From Caldilineaceae bacterium (GTDB lineage: Bacteria; Chloroflexota; Anaerolineae; Caldilineales; Caldilineaceae), in the NCBI GenBank assembly GCA_022842065.1, contig JALHQH010000088.1:1-22149 (forward strand): a DNA stretch of 22,149 nt, in the 5' to 3' direction. Below are positions 16,401 to 22,149 of the stretch, in pieces; the first letter of the stretch is position 1; each line of letters opens with the position of its first letter. The translations under genes and the position numbers were made by a program. The notes under the pieces were generated by a model. The model made no database searches, was not told the origin of the DNA, and was given only the letters and a program-made list of their open reading frames with translations.

Positions 16401-16995
16401 CCCCTCGCATGAGTGGTGTCAGCCCTTTGCCGGCTACACAACGCCGCCCCGCTTTCGGGTCTGCTATCACGTCGTCCAGGCGATGCTCTATGGGATTATC
16501 GCCTTTCCTGATGACCCGGCATTGCCCCATTTACGCCAGGCGGCCCATGCCCTGCGCGGGGCGGTGGCGCAAGCGGTGCGGGCCACGCCCTGGCTCCATC
16601 AACGCAACCAATATTGGCTCGCCCACTACCACCGCTATGGCCATGATTGGTTGCCGGCGCTCTCGCCCGTGGATCTGCATGATGACATGCTCTTCTTCTA
16701 CCAAGGCGCAAACCCGGCGCACCTCTCCGAGACGCGGCGCAACTTTGCCATGCGCTATCCCCAGATCACCCTGCTCGATTGGATCACCGAAGTCCCCGAT
16801 GAGACGGCGCAAGGCGATTATCTGGCCGAGTGTGCCGAGGCCCACCGCGTCGCCAACCAGGCGATGATCGAGCTGTTGGCTGCGTCTGCCGCCCCAGTGA
16901 CGCGCACAGTTGAACAAAGGGGTGATGGCCGCGTCCACCTCTGGTTACACCGGGTGCGCCAAGTGATACCAAACTTCAGCAGCCGTTCTTTTTGA
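13450..16995 (+). CDS. Large M14-family zinc carboxypeptidase-like protein
   Basis: The 1181-residue protein ends in an M14 peptidase domain starting near residue 830. Zinc ligands are His879-Ala-Asn-Glu882 (HxxE) and His982 (DNHGVPSHEW). NPDG lies at 918-921, and Glu1114 (ITEVP) is a good candidate for the catalytic base. The first half holds two related segments 159 residues apart, each with a strand followed by NLAARLGLE (48-56 and 207-215) and a PLV strand, so this domain is duplicated. The middle (370-820) has no recognised family. No signal peptide or membrane helix is seen, so it is probably cytoplasmic. ATG 13450 has AAGGTGAT five bases upstream. The frame extends 34 codons further up, but that part is the leader palindrome. 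Cleavage of imported peptides is suggested by the divergent transporter. Confidence 0.88.
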   Translation: MQADLVETLLNHFLLDSNADGCVDGVAACFVPLPSTAVTPPLWAAMANLAARLGLESPAIHLPLVYAQSELQPWHFPFFISLTDTSAVWGDTGWTEAPDDAVLVAADGLHLSWVMHGEQRGLWLQGTTQAALANWLNELAAAAPEPVTTKVATVYSPRQDLDLAALYSGEGVSLLSATQDGFTPDDYHVRLVLGPETDAEIGAAAVNLAARLGLETAGVTFPLVSAAATVPTQGDGEHLLLLGFPQDQPTQLTVASGARQHRLGAPLTRYLAAGYPFLNAQSQQVGDEQQTIQATVAALRAVLYAQPPVAKLALAEVQAGRPLHLLAAGAPTPANLRRVIFRQEWNPADGLDERQRVEQLWQEQVAPLLNTTAPAAQPQQITLFCNAPVATRQRLAAACRRDLGITDPAIQLQVLPVHKAGLAWLLETQVPLLQHQSVAQVKLYFQEFRPASTTAPWLDLPTRWLQELFPGDELLARQLGLPLAAVQCQMQPPDCEVGTQMNAPVYRLEAFDAQGGLVHADELHLLWDERLYMAGLPQFGLVHPTTGGIVARWADGKIDRWPLPTDGELFWDFYQSSVLPALRQHLLAGSGGRPTPAREPYFDQLAIDVTIGGPDEALGIYEEFVSVGEALHEDLYFNTLEYLAVLGEAFGGRSIEAAGQVVPWIHDYYGADGEVLPVTGPRATVTLYDWAVPCTLPDLGLTVGDRRDMPLPTGLRVKALTVDEQGTTVGQLTLEVGYPDAKQAHFAARVLERWRGLVGAHRSFPPALALTVDFCTVTATVATVTFPAIPAQHRVEATPAAAQTLPCDSVIIGPQQLETELAQLASLPGIHVWQVGHSYQGRPGYVIDVTLPLAPQQTHFARRKLALQKPTLLFVARHHANEVSSTTTVLQMARAAVTDPAQRQWLKQVNLVFLPMENPDGAALHYELMAEHPRWKHHAARFNAAGQEFSRDHFDLNTPFGEARFRRETWLRWLPDAIVDNHGVPSHEWCQPFAGYTTPPRFRVCYHVVQAMLYGIIAFPDDPALPHLRQAAHALRGAVAQAVRATPWLHQRNQYWLAHYHRYGHDWLPALSPVDLHDDMLFFYQGANPAHLSETRRNFAMRYPQITLLDWITEVPDETAQGDYLAECAEAHRVANQAMIELLAASAAPVTRTVEQRGDGRVHLWLHRVRQVIPNFSSRSF

Positions 16996-17068
16996 TTTAG
17001 ACCCCTTCGTTGAGGGTGATCGTGCGCGCAAGCCCTAGAGTTGTCGGAAAGCTAGAATCACGATAAAC

Positions 17069-17088
17069 TTGGGATCTGGTGTTCCCAA
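17069..17088. promoter_or_regulatory. Dyad TTGGGA-N8-TCCCAA before the PhzS-like gene
   Basis: TTGGGA (17069-17074) and TCCCAA (17083-17088) form a 6-bp dyad about 40 bp upstream of the ATG at 17128. It may be an operator or a small leader hairpin. No reliable promoter hexamers were found next to it; TATAAA at 17099 lacks a -35 partner. Confidence 0.25.
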
Positions 17089-17127
17089 TCATTACCGCTA
17101 TAAATCCTATTGGACAAGGTCCCGTCT

Positions 17128-18366
17128 ATGCTAAACCCAATCATCATTGCCGGGGCAGGGCCAGGTGGTCTGACTACCGCGCTGGCCCTGCATCACCGCG
17201 GCTTACCTGTTTGTGTTTTTGAAGCAGTCGCGGCCTTAAAACCCTTAGGCGTGGGGATTAATCTGCTACCCCATGCTGTGCGCGTGCTCAGTGATTTGGA
17301 CTTAAGCGAGCAATTGGACCAGATTGCGATTCAGACCGCCGAGTTGTGCTACTATAATAAGTTTGGTCAACTGATTTGGGCCGAACCACGTGGCCGTGCC
17401 GCCGGCTATGCCTACTCCCAATATTCGATTCACCGCGGCCGGCTGCAAATGTTATTGTATGAGACGGTGCAGGCACGTTTGGGGGCGAATGCCGTGTCAT
17501 TGGGCCACACATTGGTGGGCTGGCACGCAGCCGAAGATGGGATCCTGGTCCGTTTTCAAGCGCGTGACGGGACAACCCACGAAGTGTTGGGCAGTTGCCT
17601 AATTGCGGCGGATGGCATCCACTCGGCGGCGCGGCGGCAGCTTTATCCAAACGAAGGGGCCCCCCTTTATGCGGGGCGAATCCTCTGGCGTGGCACCGCG
17701 GTGGCCGCACCCTTCCTCACCGGCCGCACGATGATCATGGCCGGCCACCAGGATCAAAAGTTTGTCTGCTACCCGATTTCGCCCGAACATGCTAGTCAGG
17801 GCCAGGCCTTGATCAATTGGGTGGCTGAACTGCACGTGCCCGATTGGCACGCCCCGCAGCAGGATTGGAACCGCCAGGTGGATAAGGATCGTTTTGCCGC
17901 ACCTTTCCAAAGTTGGCGCTTTGACTGGCTCGACATTCCCGCGCTGATCGACAAAGCTGAAACCATTTACGAATATCCGCTGGTCGACCGCAACCCCTTG
18001 GAGCGCTGGACCCACGGGCTAATGACTTTGTTAGGTGACGCCGCCCACCCCATGTACCCGATTGGCTCGAATGGTGCTTCGCAGGCGATCCTTGATGCCG
18101 AAACCTTGGCGGCGCAACTGGCAACCCAACCCCAGGTCGAAGTTGCCTTGACCGCCTATGAAGCGGCCCGTCGCCCAGCCACCGCGCAGATTGTGCTGAT
18201 GAATCGCCAGAATGGCCCCGAACAGGTGATGCAACTAGCTGAGGAGCGCGCCCCCAATGGTTTTACCCAGATCCACGAGGTGATCGCACAGGCCGAGTTG
18301 GAGGCGATTAGCGCCCGCTACAAACAGACCGCCGGCTTTGCCATCAATCAGGTGAATCGTTCATGA
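17128..18366 (+). CDS. PhzS-like flavin-dependent monooxygenase
   Basis: This 412-residue flavin monooxygenase uses NAD(P)H, O2 and FAD to hydroxylate an aromatic or heteroaromatic substrate. The Rossmann motif is GAGPGG (9-14). The family string PLGVGINLLPHAVRVLSDL follows, then QYSIHRGRLQMLL, which matches 5-methylphenazine-1-carboxylate monooxygenase (PhzS) and its relatives. The second FAD motif GDAAHPMYPIGSNGASQAILDAE starts at Gly303. Phenazine chemistry is not implied, since many such genes act in aromatic catabolism. ATG 17128 has AAGG nine bases upstream; an in-frame TTG 17110 is less likely. The last four bases are shared with the next gene (ATGA), so the two are translated together. 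No other pathway gene is adjacent. Confidence 0.92.
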   Translation: MLNPIIIAGAGPGGLTTALALHHRGLPVCVFEAVAALKPLGVGINLLPHAVRVLSDLDLSEQLDQIAIQTAELCYYNKFGQLIWAEPRGRAAGYAYSQYSIHRGRLQMLLYETVQARLGANAVSLGHTLVGWHAAEDGILVRFQARDGTTHEVLGSCLIAADGIHSAARRQLYPNEGAPLYAGRILWRGTAVAAPFLTGRTMIMAGHQDQKFVCYPISPEHASQGQALINWVAELHVPDWHAPQQDWNRQVDKDRFAAPFQSWRFDWLDIPALIDKAETIYEYPLVDRNPLERWTHGLMTLLGDAAHPMYPIGSNGASQAILDAETLAAQLATQPQVEVALTAYEAARRPATAQIVLMNRQNGPEQVMQLAEERAPNGFTQIHEVIAQAELEAISARYKQTAGFAINQVNRS

Positions 18367-18833
18367 CGCTCACCCCGCCCGTGCCCACCTTATCCTATCT
18401 CTTTCACGCCGAGATTCTGCTTGGCCCCGTTGACGAAATCGGCCCAACTGGGCTGGGACGGCGGCGTGTGATCCCGATCATCGGTGGTCACTTTATGGGG
18501 GAACGGCTTGTCGGCGCGGTGCTTCCTGGCGGTGCTGATTGGCAACTGGTGCGCCCTGATGGGGTGGCGCTGCTCGACGCACGTTATACCTTGCGCACCG
18601 CAGATGGGGCGCTGATTTACATCAGCAATCAGGGGATTCGCAGTGGCCCGCCGGAGGTGTTGGCACAACTTGCGCGCGGGGAAGCGGTTGATGGCGCGCA
18701 CTACTATTTTCGCACCACCCCGCACTTTGAAACGAGCGCCGCCGACTATCTGTGGCTGAATGATCTGATTGTGGTCGCGTCGGGGCTGCGTCAGCAAGCT
18801 GCCGTGTTATTGGATTTCTACGCGGTTAGTTGA
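18363..18833 (+). CDS. DUF3237 family protein
   Basis: The 156-residue protein matches DUF3237 (formerly UPF0311) closely: GRRRVIPIIGGHFMGERLVGAVLPGG, ADWQLVRPDGVALLDARY, TADGALIYISNQGIR and the terminal YLWLNDLIVVASGLRQQ. The family is a beta-barrel protein of unknown activity, often next to flavin monooxygenases and aromatic catabolic genes. Its start overlaps the monooxygenase stop by ATGA, implying fixed stoichiometry and a linked role. One possibility is handling a product or intermediate of the oxygenase reaction; this is inference. Length is normal and no defect is visible. Confidence 0.93.
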   Translation: MTLTPPVPTLSYLFHAEILLGPVDEIGPTGLGRRRVIPIIGGHFMGERLVGAVLPGGADWQLVRPDGVALLDARYTLRTADGALIYISNQGIRSGPPEVLAQLARGEAVDGAHYYFRTTPHFETSAADYLWLNDLIVVASGLRQQAAVLLDFYAVS

Positions 18834-18841
18834 GCAGGTAA

Positions 18842-18919
18842 TCACACGGCCTCGTAAAGACGCAACCACTTGTCGCTCATCAACTGCTGGGTCTCGGCCA
18901 CGTTGAAACCGCGTCGTCA
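18842..18919 (-). pseudogene. C-terminal remnant, possibly dipeptidase (M19)-like
   Basis: Between upstream and downstream TGA codons the minus strand encodes RRGFNVAETQQLMSDKWLRL followed by YEAV and a stop. This reads like the end of a real enzyme. The pattern RG(F/Y)...(I/L)(M/L)..(N/K)WLRL is like the C terminus of membrane dipeptidases (peptidase M19). Nothing upstream in the same frame continues it: the rest of the gene is gone or shifted. The assignment to M19 is a guess from pattern memory. Confidence 0.3.
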
Positions 18920-19083
18920 TTTTCCAATAGACAGAACTATTCGACGATCTTCACAGCCGCTTCTTCACGGAATTGCATCATGACACAACCACTACTTGCT
19001 GATGAGCTAGACGGAGCACAGCGAAAACGTTAACCTGAGCCGCTATTTCGACCCTAGCGCAACTGAACAGAGCGATGTTGTAT
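18920..19083. other. Decayed or noncoding stretch
   Basis: No intact gene is supported here. On the plus strand a 17-codon frame starts at 18980 (MTQPLLADELDGAQRKR) and a second, +1 shifted frame reads SENVNLSRYFDPSATEQS up to 19086. On the minus strand a short frame ends in QFREEAAVKIVE. These fragments look like remains of coding DNA with frameshifts, but none can be assigned. Confidence 0.3.
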
Positions 19084-19503
19084 TCAATTAACTGGTGGAT
19101 GCCAGCCGGCAGCGACCCAGCGCTTTCGCGCACGAACAATAATTTGATTGTTCATCTGAAGTGCTGCAACCGTGGCGCGACCGCAAGGTGTTATACCAAT
19201 AATCTGTGCTTTGCTTTCGTCCCACACAAAATGTTCTGATCAGCGCTGCTGTAAAGGATGAAATAGTGCTAAACTAAGCCCTGTGATAGGATCTGTAGCG
19301 CGTAATAGTGCTCCCTTGTAGCTATTACAAGAGATGCAAATAGCACACAAATTGTGGGGAACGGTAGGCCCACCCGCACTTGCAGGATAAATATGGTCTA
19401 CATGCATTCGTTGACCGCAATTATCTTCTGTTGTTTGGCAATAGGCGCAACAAAAGTGATCGCGTTCGATTATAAGCTGACGCAGTGATGGTGGAACTGC
19501 CAT
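19084..19503 (-). pseudogene. HNH endonuclease gene interrupted by an in-frame TGA
   Basis: The minus-strand frame opens with ATG 19503 and encodes an 87-residue HNH protein. It has Cys19-x2-Cys22, HVDHIYP (His34, Asp36, His37), HNLC (His50, Asn51) and Cys56-x2-Cys59, so the nuclease core is complete. At 19242-19240 a TGA stops it after FHPLQQR. The same frame continues for 51 codons to TGA at 19086. It encodes SEHFVWDESKAQIIG, TPCGRATVAALQMNN and IVRARKRWVAAGWHPP, which is the normal C terminus of this HNH family as I know it. There the stop position holds Trp (QRWSEHF), so a single TGG to TGA change explains it. The domain core may still fold. It starts seven bases after the 139-residue partner gene. 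Confidence 0.85.
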
Positions 19504-19510
19504 ACGAAGC

Positions 19511-19930
19511 TCAATTTATTGCGTTCGGTTTCGGATAGACACGAATCCCTCGCTGCGCTAAAAGGCGCTGCGCCTCGGCTTTACGCACCATTAATTCTTG
19601 GCTCTCCAGCAAAAGTCGTTGCAATCTGCTCTGTTCAGCTTCAGTGAGTGTCTGCTGTTTCTGCTGCTCAACCAATGCGGCTAGTTCAATTTGTTTTGCT
19701 TCCGCAAACCTACTCTGCGCAATCTCCCACAGGCTGGTATCACTGAAGAGCAGCCAGCCGGCAAATTCGGAACGCAGATCCGGTGGCAAATCTTCCTCCA
19801 GGGTAGGATAGGAAGTAGCAATAAATTGTGATAGTACATCCTCTAACGGGCGAGCGGATGCCTCAGCGCTTATGCGTACGCGCTCGTATAAGGTCTCAGG
19901 TAAGGTGATTGTTACGGTATGGCTGACCAT
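19511..19930 (-). CDS. Small partner protein of the HNH gene, ribbon-helix-helix-like N terminus
   Basis: The 139-residue protein starts with HTVTITLPETLYERVR and ISAEASARPLEDVLSQFI, a strand-helix-helix layout like ribbon-helix-helix DNA-binding or antitoxin proteins. A middle part with DTSLWEIAQSRF follows. The end is a long charged helix (residues about 75-130, rich in Gln, Glu, Leu, Arg) that may form a coiled coil. I remember similar genes directly upstream of HNH genes in Chloroflexota and cyanobacteria, so the two may form a conserved pair; function is unknown. ATG 19930 follows a promoter candidate at 20008-20037. The seven-base gap to the HNH gene indicates one transcript. Confidence 0.8.
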   Translation of the reverse strand: MVSHTVTITLPETLYERVRISAEASARPLEDVLSQFIATSYPTLEEDLPPDLRSEFAGWLLFSDTSLWEIAQSRFAEAKQIELAALVEQQKQQTLTEAEQSRLQRLLLESQELMVRKAEAQRLLAQRGIRVYPKPNAIN

Positions 19931-20007
19931 AAATTTCCTTGGCTACACATTGCTCACTTTTTACAACAACCGCACAATTGTAACAGATCCAGGTCATGTG
20001 CTGATGT

Positions 20008-20037
20008 ATTATACATCGAACAGCCACCAACTGTCTC
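20008..20037 (-). promoter_or_regulatory. Promoter for the small-protein/HNH operon
   Basis: Minus strand: GAGACA (20037-20032), 18-bp spacer, perfect TATAAT (20013-20008). Four of six -35 bases agree with consensus. The start would fall near 20001, 70 bases upstream of the ATG. Confidence 0.4.
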
Positions 20038-20043
20038 ATCCCC

Positions 20044-20053
20044 CAGTGCACTG
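20044..20053. promoter_or_regulatory. Perfect palindrome CAGTGCACTG between divergent promoters
   Basis: This 10-bp perfect palindrome lies between the minus-strand promoter (20008-20037) and the plus-strand -35 box (20058). It is a good place for a dimeric repressor, though 10-bp palindromes also arise by chance. Confidence 0.25.
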
Positions 20054-20057
20054 ATCA

Positions 20058-20087
20058 TTGTCATGAATTGCCGCGATGGGCTAAAAT
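20058..20087 (+). promoter_or_regulatory. Promoter for the second aldo/keto reductase
   Basis: TTGTCA (20058-20063), 18-bp spacer, TAAAAT (20082-20087). Both hexamers match consensus at five of six bases. The leader would be about 40 bases long. Confidence 0.5.
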
Positions 20088-20133
20088 GGTCATAACCTAT
20101 GCAAAGCGCTAAAACATAGAAGGAACAATCAAC

Positions 20134-21162
20134 ATGGAATACAGACAACTCGGCCATTCCGGTCTTAAAGTCCCGGTGTTGGCCTTTGGCACGGCCACCT
20201 TTGGCGGCGGCACCGACTTCTTTAAGATGTGGGGTAGCACGCAAGTGGAAGAGGCCACTCGCCTGGTTGACATTGCCCTCGAGGCGGGGGTCAACTTTTT
20301 CGATACCGCAGATATCTACTCCAAGGGGCTGGCCGAAGAGATCCTCGGCCAGGCGATCAAAGGACGGCGTGAGCAGATCCTGCTGGCCACCAAAGCCTGT
20401 TTTCGCATGGAACCGGGCCCGAATGGATTGGGGGCCTCCCGCCATCACCTGGTGCGCGCCTGTGAAGCGAGCTTGCGCCGGCTGCAAACCGACTATATTG
20501 ACCTCTATCAATTGCATGGTTTTGACGCCCTTACGCCGGTCGAAGAGACCTTGCGTGCGCTTGAAGATCTAACCCGTAGCGGCAAGGTGCGCTATATTGG
20601 CGCGTCCAATTTTTCCGGCTGGCATCTGATGAAGTCGCTGGCCGTGGCTGAAAAATACGGCCTGCCGCGCCATGTCTCCCATCAAGTCTACTACTCGCTG
20701 GCCGGCCGCGAATATGAGTGGGAGTTGATGGGATTAGGCCTTGACCAAAAGGTCGGCGCGATCATTTGGAGTCCGCTCTCCGGCGGGCGGTTGACCGGCA
20801 AAGTACGCCGCAACCAAGCACCGCCGGCCGAGAGCCGGGTCAGCATGATGACGGAAACCGCACAATCCGGCAATGAAGAGACCTTGTATCGCACCGTCGA
20901 AGTGATGGACGAGATCGCTGGTGAAACCGGTAAGACCCACACCCAAATTGCGCTCAACTGGCTGTTGCAGCGTCCAACCGTTACCAGTGTGATCTTTGGC
21001 GCGCGTAACGAAGAACAGCTGCGCACCAATTTGGGGGCCATTGGCTGGCAGTTGAGTGCAGAACAAATGACTAAACTCGACGCCGCCAGTCGGATTCCAC
21101 CGATCTACCCCTACTGGCATCAACGTGGCTTTAAAGAGCGCAATCCGCTGCCGGTGGGCTGA
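20134..21162 (+). CDS. Aldo/keto reductase (second copy)
   Basis: This 342-residue NADPH-type oxidoreductase has the catalytic tetrad Asp57 (FFDTADIYS), Tyr62, Lys87 (LATKAC) and His128 (YQLHGFD). The cofactor region reads IIWSPLSGGRLTGKVR and VTSVIFGARNEEQLRTNL, as in the YajO/general stress protein 69-like group of aldo/keto reductases. The substrate is unknown. It differs in length and sequence from the reductase at 5548, so the two are not a recent duplication. The start has AGAAGGA nine bases upstream. It has its own promoter and is followed by a large palindrome, so it is probably monocistronic. Confidence 0.94.
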   Translation: MEYRQLGHSGLKVPVLAFGTATFGGGTDFFKMWGSTQVEEATRLVDIALEAGVNFFDTADIYSKGLAEEILGQAIKGRREQILLATKACFRMEPGPNGLGASRHHLVRACEASLRRLQTDYIDLYQLHGFDALTPVEETLRALEDLTRSGKVRYIGASNFSGWHLMKSLAVAEKYGLPRHVSHQVYYSLAGREYEWELMGLGLDQKVGAIIWSPLSGGRLTGKVRRNQAPPAESRVSMMTETAQSGNEETLYRTVEVMDEIAGETGKTHTQIALNWLLQRPTVTSVIFGARNEEQLRTNLGAIGWQLSAEQMTKLDAASRIPPIYPYWHQRGFKERNPLPVG

Positions 21163-21205
21163 ACCACACAAGCCATCTGGACAACAAGGGGGTGCTATGC
21201 GTGCA

Positions 21206-21226
21206 CACCGGGGGCTGGTGCCGGTG
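21206..21226. repeat. Small GC-rich hairpin after the aldo/keto reductase
   Basis: CACCGG (21206-21211) pairs with CCGGTG (21221-21226) around a 9-base loop. No T tract follows. It may only add structure to the 3' end of the mRNA. Confidence 0.35.
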
Positions 21227-21242
21227 GACTGTAACCCTTGGC

Positions 21243-21295
21243 GTTGTCATCAAGTAACATTTTTACTCAGGTAGCAAACGTTACTTGATGACAAC
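21243..21295. repeat. Large palindrome between convergent genes
   Basis: GTTGTCATCAAGTAAC (21243-21258) is perfectly inverted as GTTACTTGATGACAAC (21280-21295). After one mismatch, three more TTT/AAA pairs close a 13-base loop. It sits between the convergent aldo/keto reductase and SGNH-hydrolase genes, the last 11 bases before the latter's stop region. It may act as a bidirectional terminator, but no T tract flanks the stem; a mobile palindromic element is an alternative. Confidence 0.9.
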
Positions 21296-21305
21296 CGCTG
21301 GTAGA

Positions 21306-21989
21306 TTATCTGCCAGTCGCACGCGCCGCAATCGCCTCCACCACATAGGGGTAAACCGTCTCCACTACAATGGTGTACCCATCAGCCGTGGGGTGAATAA
21401 AATCCTCCTGGTTGAGTTTGGGATCGCCGGCGACCCCTTCCAGCAGAAACGGGATCAGAATTAAATCTGCTTCAGCCGCCACCTTGGGATAGATGGCCCG
21501 AAAAGCTTCGGTATAGTCGGCACCCAGGTTTTGTACCGTCTGCATGCCGGCGAGCACAACGATTACATTGGCGGCTTGGAATTGCTTGACCAGTTGGCGC
21601 AGGTTGCTTTCGGTCAGGGCCGGATCGATGGCGCGCAGACTGTCATTGCCGCCGGTGGCCAGGATCACAATGTCGGGCTGTAGCGTCAGCACCCAGTCGA
21701 TGCGCGCTAGCGCGCCACTGCTTGTTTCGCCGCTGACACCGGCATTGATCACGGTGTAGTTATAGCCTTCCGCACGTAATTTGCGCTCCAATTGAGCTGG
21801 ATAGGCTTGGACACTCTCGACCCCCAACCCTTCGGTGAGGCTGTCTCCCATTGCGACAATCGTGCCATCCACGGTCGCGATCGTCGGCGTGGCCGGTGGT
21901 GCGGTTGTTGGGGTCGGTGGTGTAGCCGCCCCACCGCAGCCGGCCACTAGCCAAAGCATTATTATCATCAAGCCAAGGCAACGTTTCAT
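21306..21989 (-). CDS. SGNH-family esterase/lipase lipoprotein
   Basis: The 227-residue protein begins with a lipoprotein signal (MLWLVAGC, lipid-modified Cys18) and a Pro/Thr-rich linker, so it is anchored on the outer face of the membrane. The catalytic domain has all SGNH/GDSL blocks: GDSLTEG with Ser50, the block II Gly in NAGVSGETS, GGND (113-116) and DFIHPTADGY with Asp196 and His199. It resembles TesA-type arylesterase/lysophospholipase enzymes that hydrolyse esters or thioesters. The start ATG 21989 has AAAGGAG seven bases upstream. It stands alone, between the palindrome downstream and an inverted-repeat cluster upstream. Confidence 0.94.
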   Translation of the reverse strand: MKRCLGLMIIMLWLVAGCGGAATPPTPTTAPPATPTIATVDGTIVAMGDSLTEGLGVESVQAYPAQLERKLRAEGYNYTVINAGVSGETSSGALARIDWVLTLQPDIVILATGGNDSLRAIDPALTESNLRQLVKQFQAANVIVVLAGMQTVQNLGADYTEAFRAIYPKVAAEADLILIPFLLEGVAGDPKLNQEDFIHPTADGYTIVVETVYPYVVEAIAARATGR

Positions 21990-22026
21990 TGCCGGCTCCT
22001 TTCTGTTGTTTGGGGCGGATGAATCC

Positions 22027-22135
22027 GTCCGCTATACTCAAATCAGAATGAAACCCCTAGTTTCGGTCAGCGTGCGTCGCACTGACCAAAGAATCTAGCG
22101 GACTGGAAACAGTTGGCGGTCAGTGCGACGCACGC
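22027..22135. repeat. Nested inverted repeats upstream of the SGNH-hydrolase gene
   Basis: GCGTGCGTCGCACTGACC (22070-22087) is perfectly inverted as GGTCAGTGCGACGCACGC (22118-22135), an 18-bp pair with a 30-bp spacer. The first arm is itself a local palindrome (GGTCA at 22065 with TGACC at 22083, GTGCG/CGCAC inside). Also GTCCGCTA (22027-22034) is inverted as TAGCGGAC (22096-22103). The window ends 14 bp later. No gene is seen in 21990-22149. Confidence 0.9.
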
Positions 22136-22149
22136 GATCCCGTTAGCCA

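Noticed and set aside
19240..19242. TGA recoded as Trp or selenocysteine
   Set aside because: Intact genes in the window end in TGA, the alignment suggests Trp not Cys, and no SECIS-like hairpin is evident just after it.
20044..20053. Palindrome as a proven operator
   Set aside because: Ten bases only and no adjacent regulator gene; kept as a low-confidence site.
19954..20517. 187-aa minus-strand frame across the second aldo/keto reductase start
   Set aside because: Antisense to conserved catalytic motifs and covers two promoters; a shadow frame.

Overview
The window looks like a chromosomal segment of a Chloroflexota bacterium (Anaerolineae, Caldilineae or Chloroflexia-like). This is an inference from the protein families present: an AAA-ATPase-like/DUF1703 protein, small toxin-antitoxin and DUF433 genes, a paired small protein plus HNH gene, a Tat/lipoprotein peptide-binding protein, and many short intergenic palindromes. 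No rRNA, tRNA, CRISPR array or complete insertion sequence was seen. The code is standard, since TGA is used as an ordinary stop in several intact genes.

Left part (1-5500). The edge carries the first 21 codons of a transposase-like gene, followed on the same strand by an unrecognised 260-residue protein with a possible PD-(D/E)XK nuclease core. Divergent from it is an AAA-ATPase-like/DUF1703 protein. Next come a FAD-dependent monooxygenase with a strong bidirectional terminator behind it and a GNAT acetyltransferase with an unusual N-terminal extension.

Middle part (5500-13110). A minus-strand operon runs antitoxin, RelE/ParE-like toxin, DUF433 protein, aldo/keto reductase. Divergent from it, on the plus strand, are a metallo-beta-lactamase-fold hydrolase and a cytochrome P450. 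The P450 reading frame runs 59 bp into the 3' end of a convergent peptide ABC transporter operon (binding protein, DppB-like and DppC-like permeases, no ATPase genes). The gap between binding protein and permeases holds an inverted pair of 8-bp tandem arrays.

Right part (13110-22149). Divergent from the transporter is a 1181-residue cytoplasmic M14 zinc carboxypeptidase-like protein. Its N-terminal domain is duplicated, and a strong hairpin lies in its leader. Together with the transporter it suggests a peptide uptake and cleavage module. After it come a PhzS-like flavin monooxygenase translationally coupled to a DUF3237 protein, then a decayed stretch. Then comes a small-protein/HNH endonuclease pair whose HNH gene is cut by an in-frame TGA exactly where the coding sequence otherwise continues. 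The window ends with a second aldo/keto reductase, a large intergenic palindrome, an SGNH-hydrolase lipoprotein and a cluster of inverted repeats. The region is rich in oxidoreductases (two flavin monooxygenases, a P450, two aldo/keto reductases), but nothing in the layout proves a single pathway.
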